A DNA stretch of 64,000 nucleotides from Bryum argenteum (taxonomy: Eukaryota > Streptophyta > Bryopsida > Bryales > Bryaceae), in assembly GCA_037043015.1 (NCBI GenBank), contig CM073325.1, positions 21,431,001-21,495,000 on the forward strand, in the 5' to 3' direction. Position numbers and translations under genes: made by a program. Below, one piece after another: positions 58,750-64,000 of this stretch (position 1 is its first letter; every line of letters begins with the position of its first letter). Under the pieces are notes generated by a model, which saw only the letters and a list, made by a program, of their open reading frames with translations, was not told where the DNA came from and searched no databases.

Positions 58750-59799
58750 TAGTTACATCTATTAACTACAGAAGTAATTTTGTATAGATTTGATAGTCAT
58801 CACTCTTGTATGGCATATTTTGTGAATCATGATTGATACTTACAAGCGAATAAATGGAATAATCTTTTATTCCCATCCTTTTTTTATTGTTTGTTCAAAG
58901 CTATGTCTCTTTTTACATATATTCATATCATGTTTGATGAATGATCTAGTACTTTATGCTTAACATTCATAGATATTTCAGATAATTCTCTTCTCTTAAA
59001 ACTCCCAAAATCCTGCATATTTCCCAATATAACGAATATGGGGTTAAGGGAAATATAGGACTCGTGTATGTATGGTGTAGTTCTCAATTATATTTTAAAT
59101 GGATAACAATTGCACTATTGTACATCGCATAGTTATTATGTGCAAAATAATCTATTTTGTATTTATCATTTTTGATGAAGATGTTATTGACATGGAATAA
59201 ATCACACATTTATTGCAAAGAATATACTGGTACAATATTGAACATTCAACATTCAACATAGAATTTAGGATTATAGAGTCTTCAATCTCATAGCCTATTT
59301 TTAACCAAATGACGTTGTTCGAAAATAAGTGTCCTATATTAAAATGAGGATACTCGAATTGACATTCTCAACCATGCAATATTGGAATAGAGTTACTGTT
59401 GTAGGTCATGTGGTTCAAAGTTTGATTCATAAAGCCAATGGTGAATTAATTTACAAAAGGAAAATAGAGAAGAAAGACACTCATTGGAACCAAATGAATG
59501 CCTCATGTTTGAAACAGCTATGAATTTGTGAAGATTTACACTTTAAAGAGTCCACTCAAAATGGTTATGAACTTAAAATTTAAAGTTAAGATGTATCCGT
59601 GAAAAAAGAATATATAGCATTTCACAAATCAACATAGGATTCCTTTTTTCATTGTGTAATGATCACTGAGAATCGAATAACACAAATCTTTGAGGAATAA
59701 AAAAGGATCCTATGCAATTTTGTAAGATTTCTGTAGTATATATATATTTTTTTTAAAATTTTAAAAAATATTAGAAAAAAAATCTAAAGAATAAAACCC
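58750..59799. other. AT-rich intergenic stretch, no gene seen
   Basis: No frame with coding character. Probable 3' untranslated sequence near 58850 (AATAAATGGAATAA). A short T-rich/A-rich tract occurs at 59735-59790. Confidence 0.4.
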
Positions 59800-60118
59800 G
59801 CAGCGGCCGCCGAGATCTGTCGGCCGCCTTGGTCGACCGGCATCGGTCGGCCGACATCGAGCGGCCATGATCGGCCGGCCACATCGGTCGGCCGATCGTG
59901 GCCGGTCGGCCGCGACCGGTCGGCGCGAACGACCGGCCACGATCGGCCGGCCTCAATCGGTCGACCGGATCGACCGGCCACGATCCGTCGGCCCGACCGG
60001 CCGGCCAGCATCGGTCGTGGCCGTAATTGGCCGAGCGACCGGTCCGTGCGGCCGGTCTCTAGGGTTGGGAAATGGGGGGGATAAAAGGCCTTTGGGGCCT
60101 CATTTCCCCTCACTTCTT
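59800..60118 (+). promoter_or_regulatory. GC-rich CGGTCGGCC block and TATA promoter of the RING gene
   Basis: About 255 bp of CGGTCGGCC/CGATCGGCCGG permutations, then GATAAAAGG (60080-60088), then CCCCTCACTTCT (60107-60118). The start codon follows at 60239. Same layout as at 36950-37313 and, inverted, 52201-52620. Confidence 0.55.
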
Positions 60119-60238
60119 CTCGTATTCATCCACCTCAACTGAGCTGCAACCGTGGGCATTAGCTTCTCGTGTGCTGCATTTGTGGTGGCGGGGGGAAGTC
60201 AGCGCGAACACCCTAAACCCTAAATCGATAACACGAAC

Positions 60239-63200
60239 ATGGAGGCTGATTCCCAACAGACCTTGAGGTCACCTGCGACAGAAAATACAAATGCAGGATT
60301 GGTGGGGACTAAGTTGGTTTTACAGGAGACACCGCTAAAGAGAGTGAAACCAAAAGGAGCGAGACATGAGTTGCACTACGAGATCTTGGATAATGAGGCC
60401 ATCAAAGCTGCGAGCGGTTGGGCCAATGAAACGGAGGAATACTGGAGATTTGCGACGTGCAAGAAATATGTGAAGATGTATCACATTGGGAAACTTTGGC
60501 CTCGAGAATGTCACAAAGTTAATACCAATAATTTTACTTGCAATCCACAAACATGCAAGGATGATCACTTCCTTCATCGTGCTGAAGAAGTTTGGGTGGC
60601 ATTGTTTGGAACTCGTCCCAAGATCAAAGGTTACTTTTCCTATACGCTTTTGAGCATGGTGTATGCTGAGCTGATAATGAAGGGTAAGGTGAACTAGAGC
60701 ACATTCACGGCAAGTAGTGCATTTCCTCTTTGAATCGGGTGAAATCAGAAGGATATCCCAGATATGTTTGATCCAGAATCAAACTCTACAAAGGCCTTAT
60801 TGCAGCACTTGAGGAGGAAAACTCATGAGACGGCGGTGAAGGATTCTCCTCCAACAACCACGACACAGCAGGAGGATGGAAGGAATATGGTTGCCACGGA
60901 TGCCCCAATCGTAGAACCGACTATAACTGATAGGCTCGAAAGTGCAAACGTAGTTGAAGAACCTCATGTAACCTTGGTACCAACATCAGAGGAGGCAGGG
61001 CTAAGTGAACCACGGGAAACCAGAGCACCAACTGATGCCATGGATGACATGGATCCCGATTCGGGTATGGCGCCAAATTTCGAGGAGTATCTGCGTAGGG
61101 TACTAAGGAATAACAAATTGGATGAGTGGCTGAAAACCGCAGAAAGATTGGCAGATTGGTGCAATGAGGTAGATAAAGAGCAAGGTTTGCCAGGGAATGA
61201 TTGGGAAGTTACTTCGGCTAAAAAGATAGGTGCTCTAGGGATGAACTTGAAGGCGGGGTCAGAAATACTTGCGGAAATGGCTCCTCGTTTTGTGGAGATG
61301 GCTCACACTTTTGCAGGTATCAGGCCCAACGTTCTACTGGCTGCCATAAATTTTGAGGCACTCGTAGATCGGTTTGATCCTCTACTAAAGGACCGGGTGA
61401 AAGATCATCGGATCATTCTCAAAATGCACGAACAACACCAAATTACGGAACGTCTCCTTGACGAGTTTTATAGGGAATTGCGGTTGTTTGGCCAAGGTCC
61501 AGCTAGCGAGTATGAGGCAAAGTACCAAGAAGCAATGCGCCAAAAGGATGCGGTAGAAGACTTAGAAGATAATGACAAGTTTGTTCCATTACAAAATGAC
61601 ACTCAGGGGGCTTCATGTAGTCATGTTGTTCCAGAATGTGATGCGGGTGATAAAGAGGATGGTAAAGAGGATGGTGAAAAGGATGGTAATAAAGATAAGG
61701 GGAAGACCATTATCGGGACTTCTGATAGTCTTTTTCTTTCACAATTTGATGCGGGTGGTAAAGAGGATGGTGAAGAAGATAAGGGAAAGATTTATATTAG
61801 GGATTTATCTCCTCTTAAAGAGGTTGGTGAAGAGGATGGTAAAGAAGATAAGGGAAAAACCATTATCGATATAGACGATGATGACGATGATGAAATTCCA
61901 GGGGAAAAGAAGTTGGAAATAGCACAAAAGGAGAGAGCTGATGCACAGGTTGAGCGACAACGAGCATGGGCGATGAAGTTCGCAACAGTGAAGAAGGAGA
62001 GAGATGTTACAGTTGGAGGAGGAAGCAAAAGCATGCTCAATCAAGTTGGAGGCTACAAGTAAAGAGAGAGAGATGAGGCAGTCGCTTAATTGGAGGCATT
62101 ACGGAAAACCTTCAAAACGGTAGATTCTACAGAGGCAACAATCCAACTACGCATACTACCATTGTTGGAATGGGTTCATCGACTTCAAGATAGGAGGAGC
62201 TTGGTTTCGAGGGCAAATGAAGATCTGAAATCGATTGCATCTACATCAAAAGAATCACGTGAAGTTGTAGATGCTTCATTGGAGAAGTTTTGTACGAACA
62301 TATCGAAAAAACGATATGACCCTGTAGAGGTCACTTTTTGGGGGGATATCGAAGAGATGATGGAGCGTACAAACTACTCTAAGATGGGGCGAAACAATGA
62401 TGTTGATTGGACTTTGGAGATAGAGGAAGGATGGGCGCCGTACAGTAGATTCTCATCGCACCTACAAGAGTCAGCTCGCATTGTAATCAACACATGCGAC
62501 CCTCCTCCCGCAATACTTAAAGACAAATGTGCGGTGTGCCTACATCATTTTGGTCCAGAGGGCGCATACACGTTGGGCCAATGTGGCCATAACTTCCATG
62601 TTACTTGCATATGTCGATATGCGATGACAAAATCGGTATGTCCGGTATGTCACTCCCCATTTAGCACGAGATTCTACAAGATGATGGGCATACGAGACCT
62701 TATGCCACGAGGGCACGAGTTCAACCGATGGAATCTTCCACTGGATCAATACCCAAAGAAATTTCTAAAGTACTCTGATTGGGGAAATGCACTTAACTGG
62801 AGTACGTCCGAATCAAAACACCAACTAGCCATTCAATTTGGTGGGGAGCATGATCAGTTATTTTGGATGACACGAGATTACGAAATAGAGGTAAGGGCGA
62901 GGAATATTGAAGGTGATGAGCAACAAAAGTTGTTCTGTCGTAATTTTAGAGGGCATTGGAGCATCGAACACAACCGTTTCTTTCGATTTCCTCCAAAGAG
63001 AGTGGAAAAGGGAGAAAATGGTTCGTGGCACGAAATAACCGATTCAACCAGCTTTGGTGAGGAGTACAAGAAGTACGATCATACTCCAATTGGAAGAGCT
63101 ATGGTCCTTGCAAAATTGGAGTAGGCCGCAATATACCGGACTTTGATACCGGAAAATTCTTTTGAAGATGTGGAGGTCTCTTATTGGGATGCGGTGAAGA

Positions 63201-63550
63201 AGTTTGATGTGCGTATCGATGACGCCATTTCAGTTTGGAGAGAATGTCTTTTAAACCCAAAAGACACACAACTTCTATTACTGGATGAGTTCGAAGGTGT
63301 TGTACAGGATGTCGTTGCAAAGATCGAGAAGGCCATGGAAATCTTACGTAACAAACAAGTGGATCCTAGCAAAAAGCGGAAGAGGCAATCAGGCGAAGAT
63401 GGGGAGGATAGTTAGCAGGCGGAGATGAGAGTCGAAATTGCAGCCGTGGATCGAGAGTATGAAGAGGGCGGTCGAATTGCCCGTCCAAGTCAAAGACCGC
63501 GTACTCGTAGTATAGCTCAGATTGGCCAATCGGATGGATCTTCAGTTTGA
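60239..63550 (+). pseudogene. decayed RING-H2 finger gene
   Basis: Starts MEADSQQTLR at 60239. A TCKKYVKMYHIGKLWPR segment matches the host gene split by element 2. An intron fits at about 60684-60757 (AAGG|GTAAGG, CCCAG acceptor), leading into an acidic/coiled region with Glu/Asp/Gly/Lys repeats (KEDGKEDGEKDGNKDKGK) near 61650-61850. The coiled coil passes through more than one frame at about 62000-62095. A RING-H2 finger follows at 62527-62660 (CAVC...CGHNFHVTC...CPVC), typical of E3 ubiquitin ligases. In-frame TAGs at 63122 and 63413 are followed by open sequence to TGA 63550. At least three breaks suggest a pseudogene, though a functional shorter form cannot be ruled out. Confidence 0.6.
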
Positions 63551-63587
63551 AGTTAGAACGGATGTTGGACTTTAAGTTGCACGTATA

Positions 63588-63629
<42 letters not shown>

Positions 63630-63951
63630 TTCTAGGTTGTATGGATGTTGTTTTAAAAATGATGAAAATGCCACCATTGATCCATGGGGCCTTATTTTTG
63701 AAGTAAAGGGTTACAATCTTTTTGATTTAATGTGCATTTCTTCTCTTTGCTTGAGAGTGAAGACTATCGTACGACAAGTATGTAAAAATATATGTAATAT
63801 TTTTCAACACATTAAATGTAGTCGTGTAGACAATATAATCTCCAAATGCATTTGGAGTATAACAATAAAGTACTACAATAAACTATAGCTACAATTTCTA
63901 TAATAAGTATAAGTCCTATGAACCTATACTACATAAAGATGCCAAATTCAA
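63551..63951. repeat. AT-rich tail with a (TA)n microsatellite
   Basis: A TA dinucleotide run lies at about 63590-63627. The rest is AT-rich with nothing else seen. Confidence 0.6.
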
Positions 63952-64000
63952 CTACTCATCAGGACCAGAGGATTGCTCATAATCGCTATCTCCCTTCACT
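63952..64000 (-). CDS. possible last exon of a gene beyond the window
   Basis: The minus strand reads ...VKGDSDYEQSSGPDE and then TAG at 63952-63954. The Ser/Asp-rich acidic end resembles the tails of the ADD proteins at 33494 and 35434, so a fourth ADD gene may begin outside the window. Sixteen codons are too few to be sure. Confidence 0.25.
   Translation of the reverse strand, partial: VKGDSDYEQSSGPDE

Noticed and set aside
59329-59523. 64-codon plus-strand frame as a small gene
   Set aside because: It is AT-rich, with no promoter, motif or homology to anything in the window.

Overview
The window looks like repeat-rich nuclear DNA of a land plant or close streptophyte relative. It has short GT-AG introns with T-rich, CAG-ending acceptors, a Ty3/gypsy retrotransposon of plant type, a MULE-type transposase, a RING-H2 gene and FCP1-like and ADD-like genes. 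I favour a bryophyte-like genome, but that is an inference and the species cannot be named from the sequence.

The main content is two DNA transposons whose ends and target-site duplications can be read directly. Element 1 (938-36814, 35.9 kb) is bounded by an exact 11-bp direct repeat (CTTATTTAGAC at 927-937 and 36815-36825) and by inverted ends that carry a GTGCGAGC box and heptamer runs of GTGAGCR type. It carries a MULE-like transposase with GRF-like and SWIM fingers (28855-33274), a long intron-rich gene (A, 3510-28175) for a predicted ParB/Srx-like domain fused to a beta-class DNA methyltransferase-like domain, and three small ADD/PHD-type zinc-finger genes (2453-2958, 33494-34077, 35434-35934). 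Gene A appears to contain a 17.8-kb intron. That intron holds a 1.9-kb TIR element, a degenerate repeat array and a very young Ty3/gypsy element (14866-24310, 5-bp TSD GAGCG).

Element 2 (37809-49016, 11.2 kb) has a 10-bp TSD (CACAAGGACA) and the same style of ends. It holds two head-to-head paralogues of the same ParB-methyltransferase gene (B, minus strand, 5'-truncated; C, plus strand, 10 exons, 1151 codons, fully open). It interrupts the coding sequence of a host gene (37424-37808, resuming at 49027) whose frame continues across the insertion.

From 49.9 to 64 kb lie a decayed protein-kinase gene (50578-52064, minus), a divergent relative of the ParB-methyltransferase family (D, 53096-56460) with striking 27-bp palindromes in its introns, an FCP1/NIF-like phosphatase gene (56700-57842) with alternative downstream exons, and a decayed RING-H2 gene (60239-63550). 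The interrupted host gene, the kinase gene and the RING gene each have the same promoter layout: a GC-rich CGGTCGGCC-type block, a TATA box, then a CCTCACTYC motif about 20-35 bp further on.

The hypothesis worth testing is that large MULEs here carry a DNA-modification or chromatin-reading kit: a ParB-methyltransferase fusion plus ADD readers.
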